A DNA stretch of 34,216 bases from Thermoplasmatales archaeon (GCA_030595715.1 JAUVCN010000020.1:1-34216); one strand, 5' to 3'. Numbered from the stretch's first letter, positions 8,360 to 17,200 are shown. Numbers and translations are program-made. The notes: a model not told the origin generated them from the letters alone.

Positions 8360-8908
8360 ATGGTCAAAGGATCAAAGGGAAAGAAAAAGAAAAATGAGAT
8401 CAAGGAAGAGGAGGGAGAGGATCCCGGGGAGGAGGATCCGGAAGAAGATATCGAAGATGAAGATGACGACATACCGGATGATGATGAGGACTCCGGGGAA
8501 GATGACGAGGACGAAGAGGAGGAGAAACCTAAAAAGAAGAAAAAGAAGCCCTCAAAGAAAAAGGGTAAGAAGAAGGGAAAGAAAGGAAGGAAGAAGAAGA
8601 AGGGAAAAGGTGGGATCTTTGCCATCATATCCCTGATCCTCGGGATGATCACCTTCTTCACGTGGGTCGTTTACATTCCCTTTACCTTTCATGAGGTGAT
8701 GTCGCTGGTCTGTCTCGGTATTGCCCTGCCCTTCAGTATTTTATTGATGATATTGACGGTTATAATGGCGATCGTTGGCCTCTCGAAGGGAGCCGGAGGC
8801 AAGAAAGCCCTTGCCATAATAGGCATCATCATAACGATAGTAATGTTCGTGATCTGGATAGGATGGATAGTGTTTGGCATCATGTACAATACTGGAATGC
8901 TGGATTAA
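8360..8908 (+). CDS. acidic/lysine-rich membrane protein, DUF4190-like (copy 1)
   Basis: 182 residues from the ATG at 8360, chosen over the in-frame TTG at 8330 because GGGGG precedes it and the second copy starts at the same point. The N-terminus is a short lysine patch 'GKKKK', then about 45 residues of mostly Asp/Glu, then a lysine block of about 35 residues. A hydrophobic half follows with about three membrane segments, joined by a 'KGAGGKKALAIIGIIITIV' unit like that of DUF4190-type proteins. No catalytic residues are seen. The charged half is probably cytosolic by the positive-inside rule. Function is unknown. It is one of a tandem pair. Confidence 0.8.
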   Translation: MVKGSKGKKKKNEIKEEEGEDPGEEDPEEDIEDEDDDIPDDDEDSGEDDEDEEEEKPKKKKKKPSKKKGKKKGKKGRKKKKGKGGIFAIISLILGMITFFTWVVYIPFTFHEVMSLVCLGIALPFSILLMILTVIMAIVGLSKGAGGKKALAIIGIIITIVMFVIWIGWIVFGIMYNTGMLD

Positions 8909-8936
8909 TGCGAAAAAGAAAGAAAGACATATTATC

Positions 8937-8946
8937 TGCTATATTC
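8937..8946 (+). promoter_or_regulatory. TATA box of second duplicated gene
   Basis: TGCTATATTC with its TATA start 48 bp before the ATG at 8986, the same spacing as in copy 1. The surrounding bases are also conserved between copies. Confidence 0.55.
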
Positions 8947-8985
8947 ATCCGGTCTTTGTTTCAAATGAAAAATGGGGGTTCGATT

Positions 8986-9612
8986 ATGGTTAAAGAGTCA
9001 AAGGGAAAGAAGAAGAAAAAAGAGATCAAGGAAGATGAGGAAGAGGACCAAGAAGAGCCAAGGGAAGCTGCAAGTCCTCCGGAAGATGAAGATGACGACA
9101 TCCCGGATGATGAGGAGGAAGATGAGGATTCCGGGGAAGATGATGACGAGGACGACTCCGAAGACGACGAGGAGAAGGACTTCGAGGAAGATGACGAAGA
9201 TGAGGACGACTCCGAAGACGACGAGGAGGAGGAAAAACCCAAAAAGAAGAAAAAGAAGTCCTCAAAGAAGAAGGGAAAGAAAGTAAAAAAGGACGATAAG
9301 AAGAGCAAGGGAAAAGGGATGGCATCATTTGCGATGATAGCCGGAATCGCTGCTGTTGTCCTTGGAGGGATCTGGTTCGTTCTCATGGTCCTATCCAACT
9401 TCATAGGATTGTTCGCCTGTTTCACGGGGATATTCCAGTGTTTTGCACTTCTTGCAGGATGCTTGATCGCGATCGGTGCGATCATTATGGGAATAATCGC
9501 CATTGTAATGGGGGCAGGTCCAAAGAAAATCTCTGCGATCATAGGAATTGCTTGTGGGGTACTTTTCTACGTCCTGCTTGTCGTGGGGAACATTGTCAAC
9601 TGGATACTCTGA
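8986..9612 (+). CDS. acidic/lysine-rich membrane protein, DUF4190-like (copy 2)
   Basis: 208 residues from the ATG at 8986; earlier in-frame codons back to 8863 lie in the previous gene and the duplicated promoter. The layout matches copy 1: 'GKKKKKE', then about 80 residues dominated by Asp/Glu/Ser, then a lysine block 'KKKKKKSSKKKGKK', then about three hydrophobic segments ending 'GPKKISAIIGIACGVLFYV'. The acidic part has grown by an internal 54-bp repeat encoding 'DEDDSEDDEE' twice. The hydrophobic half is only loosely like copy 1. Two hairpins follow the stop. Function is unknown. Confidence 0.8.
   Translation: MVKESKGKKKKKEIKEDEEEDQEEPREAASPPEDEDDDIPDDEEEDEDSGEDDDEDDSEDDEEKDFEEDDEDEDDSEDDEEEEKPKKKKKKSSKKKGKKVKKDDKKSKGKGMASFAMIAGIAAVVLGGIWFVLMVLSNFIGLFACFTGIFQCFALLAGCLIAIGAIIMGIIAIVMGAGPKKISAIIGIACGVLFYVLLVVGNIVNWIL
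9148..9228 (+). repeat. 54-bp imperfect internal repeat in acidic region
   Basis: A 27-bp block coding for 'EDDSEDDEE' occurs at 9148-9174 and identically at 9202-9228, 54 bp (18 codons) apart. This explains why the acidic tract is longer here than in copy 1. Confidence 0.75.
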
Positions 9613-9627
9613 ATCGAAAGAGTATCC
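9602..9627 (+). other. hairpin spanning the stop codon of copy 2
   Basis: GGATACTCT, an 8-base loop, then AGAGTATCC give a perfect 9-bp stem. The TGA stop (9610-9612) straddles stem and loop. It may be the first of two 3' structures that end or protect the transcript. Confidence 0.5.
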
Positions 9628-9632
9628 TTTCA

Positions 9633-9683
9633 GGTGGCAAAGGGGGTGTTTTTTCAATCCCCTTTTCCACCTTTTGTTTTTTT
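9633..9683 (+). terminator. probable transcription terminator
   Basis: GGTGG-C-AAAGGGG pairs with CCCCTTTT-CCACC across a T-rich loop. The stem is followed by TTTTGTTTTTTT. Oligo-T tracts terminate archaeal RNA polymerase, and the stem strengthens the call. It separates the duplicated pair from the regulator gene at 9750. Confidence 0.6.
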
Positions 9684-9749
9684 AGGAAAAAAAGTATCTA
9701 TTCAACAATGTATCCAAGTTGTAGATCGATAACTTGATGAGCTGTTTGG

Positions 9750-10034
9750 ATGAAGAAACTTCTATGGTGGCTGATAGCCGGGTCAAAGGGCGGTCTCACA
9801 CGCGCCTCTATCATCAACTCTCTGAACGAGAGACCAGCCAATGCCAACCAGCTTACAAAGAGGTTGAACCTCGATTACAAGACCATCCGGCATCACCTGA
9901 AGGTCCTGGAAGAGAACAGTATTATCACCATAATGAACAGGAAGAAGTACGGTGCGGTCTATTTCCTGTCAACGGAGATGGAGAGGAACTACGGATATTT
10001 CCAGGAAATTTGGGGCCAAATTGGGGAAAAGTAG
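9750..10034 (+). CDS. small winged-helix (ArsR-like) transcriptional regulator
   Basis: 94 residues. After a short N-terminal helix, 'TRASIINSLNERPANANQLTKRLNLDYKTIRHHLKVLEENSII' is a winged-helix DNA-binding unit with recognition helix 'DYKTIRHHLKVL', and 'YGAVYFLS' forms the wing. There is no separate ligand domain and no cysteine, so no metal site is visible. The small membrane protein at 10072 follows closely, and an ABC exporter starts 412 bp after its stop. It may regulate these genes; direct repeats lie upstream of the exporter promoter. Confidence 0.85.
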   Translation: MKKLLWWLIAGSKGGLTRASIINSLNERPANANQLTKRLNLDYKTIRHHLKVLEENSIITIMNRKKYGAVYFLSTEMERNYGYFQEIWGQIGEK

Positions 10035-10071
10035 AAAATGCGGATAGAGGAATGAAAAAGGTGGAAAAAAC

Positions 10072-10380
10072 ATGACCGATCTCCTAGAAATTGCAACGAT
10101 CATCACAACCGTGATCTCATTTATGGTGGCCATCGCCAATATCGTTCTACTTGTCGGTCTCATCAGAATATTCCATTCCAGCTATCGGAAGATCAAGGCC
10201 AAATTCACCAGGGGACTGCTGACCTTCGTTACATTCCTCCTAGTCCAGCAGTTATTCTTCCTGATGGGGCTGATAGCACTCAATACATTTCGGCAGTTCA
10301 GTGCGGGAGGTCCGATATTCTTCCTCAACGCTCTTGAACTCGTAGCATTGATCATTTTCTACCGTACAACTCGGGAATGA
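10072..10380 (+). CDS. small membrane protein next to wHTH regulator
   Basis: 102 residues with three hydrophobic segments (about 5-30, 45-68, 80-98) separated by a basic loop 'HSSYRKIKAKFTRG' that should be cytosolic. AAGGTGG lies 7 bp before the ATG. It is 37 bp downstream of the winged-helix gene and probably co-transcribed. Pairs of a small ArsR-like regulator and a three-TM protein are common in euryarchaea, and the membrane member may act as a sensor. No family could be assigned with certainty. Confidence 0.7.
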   Translation: MTDLLEIATIITTVISFMVAIANIVLLVGLIRIFHSSYRKIKAKFTRGLLTFVTFLLVQQLFFLMGLIALNTFRQFSAGGPIFFLNALELVALIIFYRTTRE

Positions 10381-10426
10381 TTGGGTATGAATTTGGGTAT
10401 TAGTCTGGTAAAATCGTTTTAAATAG
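10381..10426 (+). promoter_or_regulatory. ABC exporter promoter with upstream direct repeats
   Basis: GTTTTAAATAG (10416-10426) is a TATA box about 25 bp before the ATG at 10446, so the message is probably leaderless. Just upstream, TTGGGTAT occurs at 10381-10388 and 10393-10400, two direct repeats 12 bp apart start to start. They are a plausible regulator site near the BRE. Confidence 0.5.
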
Positions 10427-10445
10427 AAACCACTCATCATCGATC

Positions 10446-11399
10446 ATGACAAGCAGAAATTATCCGATCGAGATCAAGGGCCTCGTGAAGAGGTACGGGA
10501 AAGGCCCGATGGTCCTCCGGGGCATATCGATGAAGATCGACAAGGGGGAGATCGTCGGATATCTCGGGCCGAACGGTTCGGGAAAGACAACAACCATCAA
10601 GATGTTGACCAACTTGATCAAGCCCACTGCCGGGACTGTCAAGATCAAGGGTATCGATGTACAGAAATATCCCAAGAAGGCATTGAAGCATGTGGGTGCC
10701 CTTATCGAGGTTCCGGGGGTATATGACTATCTTTCACCCAGGGAACTACTGACATATTTCGGCAGGGTCTACGGAATGAGGAAGAAGGATATCGAGGACA
10801 GGATCGTCGAGGTTCTGAAAGAGGTCAAACTCTCAAGGTCGGTGGATGATAAGGTTGGGTCCTTCAGCACCGGAATGCAGAGGAGGCTGATGATCGCCAA
10901 GGCGATCTTCCACGACCCCGAGATCCTCATCCTGGACGAGCCCGTGATCGGGCTTGACCCGAAGGGGATCAAGGAGGTCAGGGACCTGGTGAGAAAACTT
11001 GGATCGGAAGGTAGAAGCGTCCTTATGAGCTCACATCTTCTATCCGAAGTGAGCGACACATGCGACAGGGTCATTTTCCTGAACAACGGAAGGATCGTGG
11101 AGGATGACACCGTGGCGAACATCGTTGACAAGGCCTCTTTCAGGAGGATCGACGTATCGTTCGCCAAGCTTCAGAGCGACCGTGCGATCTTGGATATCAA
11201 CTCGATCACAGGAGTTGACAGAACAGAGAGGAACAACGGCGGCGCAAGCATCTACTATGATGGAAAACCGGTAACCGGTGGATCCATCCTGAGAGAGATG
11301 ATGAAAGCAGGATATCCGGTATATTCCTTCACTCCCGGTTCGGGAGGCCTGGAGCAGTATTACATCTCCATCATGGGTGATGAGAAGGGGGTGAGCTGA
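10446..11399 (+). CDS. ABC-2 type exporter, ATP-binding subunit
   Basis: 317 residues. It hydrolyses ATP to drive the membrane partner encoded next. Walker A 'GYLGPNGSGKTTTIKML' is at about residues 38-54, the signature 'FSTGMQRRLMIAKAIF' and Walker B 'EILILDEPVIGLDP' follow, and the switch histidine is in 'LMSSHLLSEV'. A C-terminal extension of about 90 residues is typical of CcmA/NatA-like subunits. Its stop abuts the permease ATG with no gap. Substrate is unknown; a multidrug, lipid or Na+ type is possible. Confidence 0.93.
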   Translation: MTSRNYPIEIKGLVKRYGKGPMVLRGISMKIDKGEIVGYLGPNGSGKTTTIKMLTNLIKPTAGTVKIKGIDVQKYPKKALKHVGALIEVPGVYDYLSPRELLTYFGRVYGMRKKDIEDRIVEVLKEVKLSRSVDDKVGSFSTGMQRRLMIAKAIFHDPEILILDEPVIGLDPKGIKEVRDLVRKLGSEGRSVLMSSHLLSEVSDTCDRVIFLNNGRIVEDDTVANIVDKASFRRIDVSFAKLQSDRAILDINSITGVDRTERNNGGASIYYDGKPVTGGSILREMMKAGYPVYSFTPGSGGLEQYYISIMGDEKGVS

Positions 11400-12215
11400 A
11401 TGGGCAATTTCAACAATGAGGCCATGGACGATGTGCACAACGTATGGCTTACTATCAAGTTCGAATTGAGGAAGCACTTCCGCCGAAGGAGGTTTACGAT
11501 AGCACTCGGGATCTCACTCTTCATAGCCCTGATATTCTCATTTCTGCCATTTCTGATCGGTGGAGATTTCCCAGATAACGGAGTAGCATTCTTCAATAGC
11601 AACCTGGGTTTCATAGGCATGCTTATCGTTATCGTTGCAGCGATATTTGCAGGGGACGTGATATCCAGCGAGTTCGAGAAAAAAACAGGACTGCTTCTAT
11701 TTCCAACACCCCAGAGGAGAGGAACGATCTATGTGGGCAAGTTCATAGCGGCCCTGATACCCGTGCTGCTCTCTGTTGGTATATACTATCTTGCAACATC
11801 GATCTCCGTGGTAGCGATCTACGGTTTCGGGGACCTTCCGATCGAGGCCCTGTATTCATTCCTGATCGCACTGGTTTACTCCACATCGATAGTTGCTGTC
11901 ATCTATTTCTTCTCAAGCTTCATGAAGAGGTCGATCACATCCTCATTGGTGGGGTTCTTCCTGATAATAATGATCTTCCCCATCATATCCGCAATCCTGA
12001 ACGCGGCCGGAATAGAACCCTGGTTCATACTGACATATTCAGGGGACCTGATCACCACCGTTCTCAACGCCACCACGGAATCATTCGGCCCCGGAGGTCA
12101 TATGGCCGCTTCGAGTGAGCCCGATACCGTGATCGGCCTGATCATAATGGGCGTATACACTCTTTCTGGCTTTGTCGGAGGGTTGATACTCGCAATGAGA
12201 AGAAGGATGGAATGA
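11400..12215 (+). CDS. ABC-2 type exporter, permease subunit
   Basis: 271 residues. An N-terminal amphipathic, basic stretch 'FELRKHFRRRRFT' is followed by six hydrophobic segments: about 30-50, 70-90, 116-140, 150-172, 180-203 and 245-265. 'GDVISSEFEKKTGLLLF' is the coupling region typical of ABC-2 permeases of the NatB/YhaP type. The loop before the last segment (about 210-240) lacks long hydrophobic runs and should be outside. It is translated directly after the ATPase, and the two form a two-gene exporter. Confidence 0.88.
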   Translation: MGNFNNEAMDDVHNVWLTIKFELRKHFRRRRFTIALGISLFIALIFSFLPFLIGGDFPDNGVAFFNSNLGFIGMLIVIVAAIFAGDVISSEFEKKTGLLLFPTPQRRGTIYVGKFIAALIPVLLSVGIYYLATSISVVAIYGFGDLPIEALYSFLIALVYSTSIVAVIYFFSSFMKRSITSSLVGFFLIIMIFPIISAILNAAGIEPWFILTYSGDLITTVLNATTESFGPGGHMAASSEPDTVIGLIIMGVYTLSGFVGGLILAMRRRME

Positions 12216-12255
12216 ACATGAAAAAAGGGAGTGGATTGGGGCCATCCGAATTAAA

Positions 12256-12303
12256 AATATTTATAATGTACATCCTTTTAGGGGCTGTAATAGTAACGGA
12301 GTG
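12256..12303 (+). promoter_or_regulatory. promoter and ribosome site of aIF5A operon
   Basis: AATATTTATAATG (12256-12268) is a TATA box. GGAGTG (12298-12303) lies 8 bp before the ATG. The predicted leader is about 25 nt. Confidence 0.55.
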
Positions 12304-12311
12304 TAACAAAT

Positions 12312-12698
12312 ATGTCCTGGACCATGCAGCAGGTCAGAGAATTGAAGGTGGGCAGATACATCGTCATAGATGATGAGCCCTGCAAGATCATCGATCTCAC
12401 TACATCCAAACCAGGGAAACACGGTGAGGCAAAAGCGAGGATCGTGGCCACCGGTATTTTCACCGGTAACAAGAGATCACTCGTATCACCTGTAACTCAC
12501 AAGGTCCAGGTTCCGATGATCGAAAAGAAACAGGCCCAGGTCGTTTCCATACAAGGCAAAGAAGTCCAGCTCATGGATCTGGAATCCTACGAGATGTTCA
12601 ACATCGATATCCCGGAGGAGTTCAAAGAAAAGATCGTACCTGGCGCAGAGATCTCATACCAGGATGCAATGGGCAGACGTCAGATCACGAGGGTCTGA
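12312..12698 (+). CDS. eif5A: translation initiation factor aIF5A
   Basis: 128 residues, normal for the archaeal factor. It binds the ribosome and relieves stalling at difficult peptide bonds. The N-terminal SH3-like domain contains 'SKPGKHGEAKAR'; Lys36 in PGKHG is the residue modified to deoxyhypusine or hypusine. The C-terminal OB domain begins near 'KKQAQVVSIQ'. The next gene, a ureohydrolase, starts 18 bp after the stop on the same strand. That fits a supply of polyamine (agmatine/putrescine) for the lysine modification. Confidence 0.96.
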   Translation: MSWTMQQVRELKVGRYIVIDDEPCKIIDLTTSKPGKHGEAKARIVATGIFTGNKRSLVSPVTHKVQVPMIEKKQAQVVSIQGKEVQLMDLESYEMFNIDIPEEFKEKIVPGAEISYQDAMGRRQITRV

Positions 12699-12716
12699 TC
12701 CGGAGGAGTGTTCCCG

Positions 12717-13655
12717 ATGCCTGACGGGGACCTTGATCTCACAGAACCCGTAAGAAGGTTCGCAGACTGTAATAGTGATCTCCGATCATCCAAGTATGTT
12801 GTATTCGGTGTGCCGTACGATGCCACTGCTTCTCACAGACCGGGCGCTTCAGGGGGACCCCGGGCGATCAGAGAGGAGACATACAATTTCGAGACATTTC
12901 TTATGGACCTTGATGTGGAGCTGGACGATCTCGCCCTGATCGACATTGGCGACATTGTTCTGAATAATACCGAGGATGGGCAGCAGAAGATGATCGCTGA
13001 CACCAGAGCCGTGACATCATTCATCTTGAAAGAAGGGAAGTTTCCTTTAATGATGGGGGGGGAACACTCTGTCACGGAAGGTGCGGTCGACGCGTTCATG
13101 GAGATGTATCACAATAAAGGTGGTATCGTTGTCATCGTCGATGCTCATCTGGATTTCAGGAACGAATATCTCGGCAATCCCCATTCACACGCCTGCATCG
13201 TGAGAAGGATCCTTGAAAGATGGGGGCCTGATTCCGTTGTCCTCATGGGGGCAAGGTCAGGATGCAAGAGCGAGGTCCTTGCCGCCGAGAAATTGGAACT
13301 CAACTATGTCACCACCAAACAGGTCCATCAGGAAGGCGTTCACACCGTTGTTGAAGCCTGGGATGGTGCGTTATCCCTAAAGGACAGACCCATTTACCTG
13401 AGTATAGATATCGATGGGCTCGATCCTTCATATGCTCCGGGTACCGGGACACCAGAACCATGGGGACTGTCATCCGGTGAGGTTCTCCTCTTACTTGAGG
13501 AATTGAGGAGCAACATACTGGCAATGGATGTTGTTGAAGTGTCTCCGAACATCGAGAGATACATTACACCGGGACTTGCCGGAAAATTGATGAGACAGAT
13601 GATAGGTTTGAAGGAAATGATCGTTCAAAATCCAACCTGGCTTGAAAAGATCTGA
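12717..13655 (+). CDS. speB: agmatinase-type ureohydrolase
   Basis: 312 residues from the ATG at 12717. GGAGGAG lies 8 bp upstream of it, whereas the GTG at 12708 overlaps that site. Agmatinase splits agmatine into putrescine and urea. The binuclear manganese ligands are visible in order: 'GGEHS', 'VDAHLDFR', and 'SIDIDGLDPSYAPGTGTPEP'. Early 'YDATASHRPGASGGPRAIRE' is the substrate loop. Sister families (guanidinobutyrase, arginase) share the metal motifs, but the aIF5A operon favours agmatinase. Confidence 0.87.
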   Translation: MPDGDLDLTEPVRRFADCNSDLRSSKYVVFGVPYDATASHRPGASGGPRAIREETYNFETFLMDLDVELDDLALIDIGDIVLNNTEDGQQKMIADTRAVTSFILKEGKFPLMMGGEHSVTEGAVDAFMEMYHNKGGIVVIVDAHLDFRNEYLGNPHSHACIVRRILERWGPDSVVLMGARSGCKSEVLAAEKLELNYVTTKQVHQEGVHTVVEAWDGALSLKDRPIYLSIDIDGLDPSYAPGTGTPEPWGLSSGEVLLLLEELRSNILAMDVVEVSPNIERYITPGLAGKLMRQMIGLKEMIVQNPTWLEKI

Positions 13656-13718
13656 TAATATCTTCACCCTACTCTCCCACATTTCCCTTTTTAAAAGGAC
13701 AATGCCAATCCTTTGAGG

Positions 13719-14240
13719 ATGGGAGTTGACTATGAGAGGGAGCTGAAGAAGCTCCTTGAAGGGAACATGGGCCAGCTTGCCAAGATGAAGAAGACCTGTG
13801 ATGCCCATCAATGCATAGGTTACGAGACAATGGAGTCTTTCCCTTTCATGGTGATCAGAGGAGCGGGCTCGTTTGGAACGGACCTTGTGGCCCTCAGGGG
13901 TGAGCTCTCATTTCCCATCGAGGTCAAATCCTCAAAATATCCGAAAATGTACCTTAGCCAACCCAGGCTCAAGGAGCAGCTCGAGGTCTTCTTAGAGGAA
14001 TGTCTGGGGGCCAATACTTTTCCCATCTATGCATTCAGATACAAGGGTCACAAGGGCGACCCCTGGATGGTCTTCACGATAAAACTCGACGGTCTGAAAT
14101 ATTTCTCAAGAGTTCTCAACAGAAAGATACCTTCCCTCAGGCAGACACCGGGAGGGAACTATGTAATGGAATGGGAGGAAGGGATGCCAATGTCCGACCT
14201 CCTGCGCGAGGTGGGAAAGATATGCTCATCTATCAAGTAG
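13719..14240 (+). CDS. hjc: Hjc-like Holliday junction resolvase with an insertion
   Basis: 173 residues from the ATG at 13719 (the TTG at 13713 adds two residues); a TTTTTAAAAGG element about 28 bp upstream suggests a leaderless message. Hjc cuts four-way DNA junctions. Family pieces seen are 'YERELKKLLEG' with the first catalytic glutamate, 'VIRGAGSFGTDLVAL' with the metal aspartate, and 'PIEVKSSKYPKMYLS' with the E-x-K pair. About 25 residues ('QLAKMKKTCDAHQCIGYETM') lie between the first helix and the core strand, and the C-terminus is longer than in typical 125-140-residue Hjc. A related junction nuclease is possible. Confidence 0.75.
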   Translation: MGVDYERELKKLLEGNMGQLAKMKKTCDAHQCIGYETMESFPFMVIRGAGSFGTDLVALRGELSFPIEVKSSKYPKMYLSQPRLKEQLEVFLEECLGANTFPIYAFRYKGHKGDPWMVFTIKLDGLKYFSRVLNRKIPSLRQTPGGNYVMEWEEGMPMSDLLREVGKICSSIK

Positions 14241-14264
14241 GAAGTTCATTTATCAGCCAATGGA

Positions 14265-14277
14265 TTTATAAGATATA
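14265..14277 (+). promoter_or_regulatory. TATA box of large secreted protein gene
   Basis: TTTATAAGATATA lies just upstream of the gene. Standard spacing puts the transcript start near 14293, after the ATG at 14285 and before the ATG at 14312. It therefore argues for the later start codon. Confidence 0.45.
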
Positions 14278-14284
14278 ACTTCGA

Positions 14285-17200
14285 ATGTCATCACGGCATT
14301 CGGTGTATACCATGAGGTCCATCTCTGCGGTTATCAGTATTATCCTCCTTCTGATCGCGTCATATCCCCTTCTCGCGGAAAGTGAAGGAGGTGAACCCTT
14401 TACTGCCAATGTTACGAGAGATCTCCATCCATTGGACATTGAGGGTAACATCACAGGACTCTATGATGGGATCCTGACATACGAGGATACGGCCCTGATA
14501 GTAAACGATAATTCGGCCGTATCAAAGGAGATAGCCGACTATTTCGTTGAAAGGAGGAACATACCTCGAATTAACATCATCAACATCACCGTTCCAACGG
14601 ATGAGATCATCGATTTCGATGAGTTCGATGACCTTTTAAACCAGATCAGCACGGCTCTTTCCGACAGGGACCTTACAGATAGTATCGATTATCTGATCAC
14701 AACAAAGGGCGTGCCTTTGAAGATAACTTCCGGATATACGAACATGAACGATCAAAGATACTACAACTCTGCCTCTGTGGACTCCGAACTGATGTTGATG
14801 GATTCAGAATACGAATCGGATATACACCGAAGATGGCAGATAGAGAATCCTTACTTCGAAGCAAATAAAACCTTTTCCAGGGAAGACTTCGGGATCAGGC
14901 TCGTCACAAGATTAACAGGTTATACGGTTGAAGAAGCAAAAAGGCTTGTTGACCTTGCAGAACCTTCATTGGGTGTCAGGGGAGAAGCGTATCTCGATAT
15001 GGACCCGGGAAAGGGGGTCGGCTCGACCGGATATGGAATGGGAAATAAATGGATGATCGACGCAAATGATTGGCTCGTGGAGAACGATCATATTTCCCAC
15101 CTTGACAACGAGGTCGCCTTCCAGACGGACCTGACCAATGTGTCAGCATATTTCTCATGGGGCTCCAACGATGCGAACTGGAATGCAAATCAGATGACGA
15201 ACACCGGTTTCGAGGCAGGGACAGGCCCCATCCCGTCGGGATGGGCCATCGAAGCGGTCGGGGGCATCGTCGAAAGGACCACAGAGACTGTGGGGTCCGG
15301 AGACTATTCCCTGAAGATGACAAGGAATTCATCAGGTGTCATCAGGGCCTATCAGGATATGGTTGTCAACTATGATGATCACAGGTTCATCGCAGACGGA
15401 AGGATGAGGGCCAGCGATGTCACTTCACCGGGTGCAAGGATCGTCCTCGAGGGATATGATGCATCATCCACCCTACTATGGACCCATACTCTCACCAATA
15501 GAACCGGTACCAGGAACTGGTATTACATCCAGGACCCGATAGAGAACATATCGGGCACCGTGAGGATACGGTATATCGTTGAACTTCTGGGAGACGGAAC
15601 AGTATATTTCGACCAGAACTTCATAAGAGTGATCAGACCCCATAATGAATGGGTCCCTGGGTCCATAGCAGAAACGATCGTTTCAACAGGTGGAAGGTCC
15701 CAAACATACGGAACATGGTACGGGCAGTCACTGATCTCTGATCTGATAAGGGATGGGGTCACGGGTCTCAAAGGGTATGCCTGGGAGCCTTTCATCAATG
15801 CCATCTCCCACCCTGACATTTTCATTCCAGCTTATTACAGAGGTTATAACCTGGCCGAAGCTCTCTGGATGGGGTCAGAGATGGGATCGTGGATGGGATA
15901 TGTCGTGGGCGACCCGAAATGTACACCCTATCTGAATGAAAGGGGCGATATGGGTTTCTCGCAGGAACTCCCGCCGCTGGAGACATTCGTTGACGATAAC
16001 GGTGACCCATATGTCACCATACGGCTCCATAACAAGGGAAACTCCGAGGTCCGGGAAGGACAGGTGGAACTCCTCCTGGAAGGATACCCTGTATGGAAAG
16101 GGAGGGTGAACATTCCGGCCCGTGGGGACGCCCTGATCAACATCTCATCGGTTGATGAACCTATTATTGGCAGTCACCGATTTATGATCATTCTGAATGG
16201 CGATGAGGCCATATGGGAGTATGATGAAAAGAACAATGTACTCGAAATGAACCTGACGGTCAATTCGATTCCGACCCTGGACCTGAAGATCAATGAGCAG
16301 GAAGTATACAGAACATCTCCTTTGAACATCGAAACAGAGATCGCCGATGTCGATAACGACATCACACTTGATGGTCTGTCCATTAAGATAAGTGGACCTC
16401 TTGGAATGATCCATACTCCCGCTATTATCCGATCCACAAACATGACAGGATCATTATCCCTCCTAATGGCATTCTCGCCCCCCTGGAATGCTACACTTGG
16501 ATTTTACACCATCCGCGGCCGTTATGATGATCCGAACGGTTCATTTTCGGAATCTCTTTTGTACAGTTCGTTCAAGGTCCTGAACATGGCTCCGACGATC
16601 TCGGGTGAGGTCCCTCTCGAAGAGGTTCCCCGATCATCAGAGTTCCAGGTGAACCTTACATGGAAAGACGACGACACACCGGATGATGACCTCGAGATCG
16701 ATATCTATGCTACGAGGACCATGGGGGGAAGGATAAAACCCATATCCGTGAATGCCACATCGAACAATTCAGTAGAATGTACCTTCACCATTCCGATCAC
16801 GGAACTGTCGGGGACCTGGTCAATAATCGCAAGTGCGACCGACAGGGATGGAGCGATCTCATCATGGGAATCTAATGTAAAGACATTCAATGAGAAGCCA
16901 TCGATGGAGGTCGTAGCGGGAATGGGTCAGAACATCACAAGACTTGATACTGCATCGTTCACGATCAGGTATAATGACCCAGAAGAAAGGGCTGCCAGCC
17001 AGATAGATCTGAAGGTCTTCGGACCGACCGGAAGTGGTGGTGAAGAGATAGTTCTGGAAAGGGAGCTATCACTTGAGAATGAAGAGGAGAGGACCTTCAC
17101 CATATCGGCAAGGAGCCTGGCTATCGGAGACTACGCCTTGAGACTCTTCTACGAGGATGATGAAAGGGCAGGGGCCGACATATCGTTCCAACCCCTGTTC

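Larger units (their letters stand above)
8242..9030 (+). repeat. tandem duplication unit (about 614 bp), with direct repeat of about 160 bp
   Basis: Sequence from 8242 to about 8405 reappears from 8856 to about 9030. The shared part covers the gene 3' end, 'AAAGAAAGACATAT', the TATA region 'ATATTCATCCGGT', 'AATGGGGGTT', and the first codons 'AAGGGAAAGAA'. The copies have diverged by scattered substitutions and small indels, so the event is not recent. The hydrophobic halves of the two proteins differ much more than their 5' ends. Confidence 0.75.

Noticed and set aside
8197-8661. Minus-strand frame rich in Phe and Ser opposite the first acidic/lysine gene
   Set aside because: It is the antisense image of GAA/GAT/AAG codon runs; the same artefact occurs at 8961-9542. 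There is no promoter or ribosome site.
8863-8985. N-terminal extension of the second duplicated protein
   Set aside because: It would overlap the end of copy 1 and read through the duplicated promoter. Copy 1 and copy 2 agree on the start at 'MVK'.
9633-9683. Possible riboswitch or small RNA after the duplicated pair
   Set aside because: The structure is a simple stem followed by oligo-T, so a terminator explains it.
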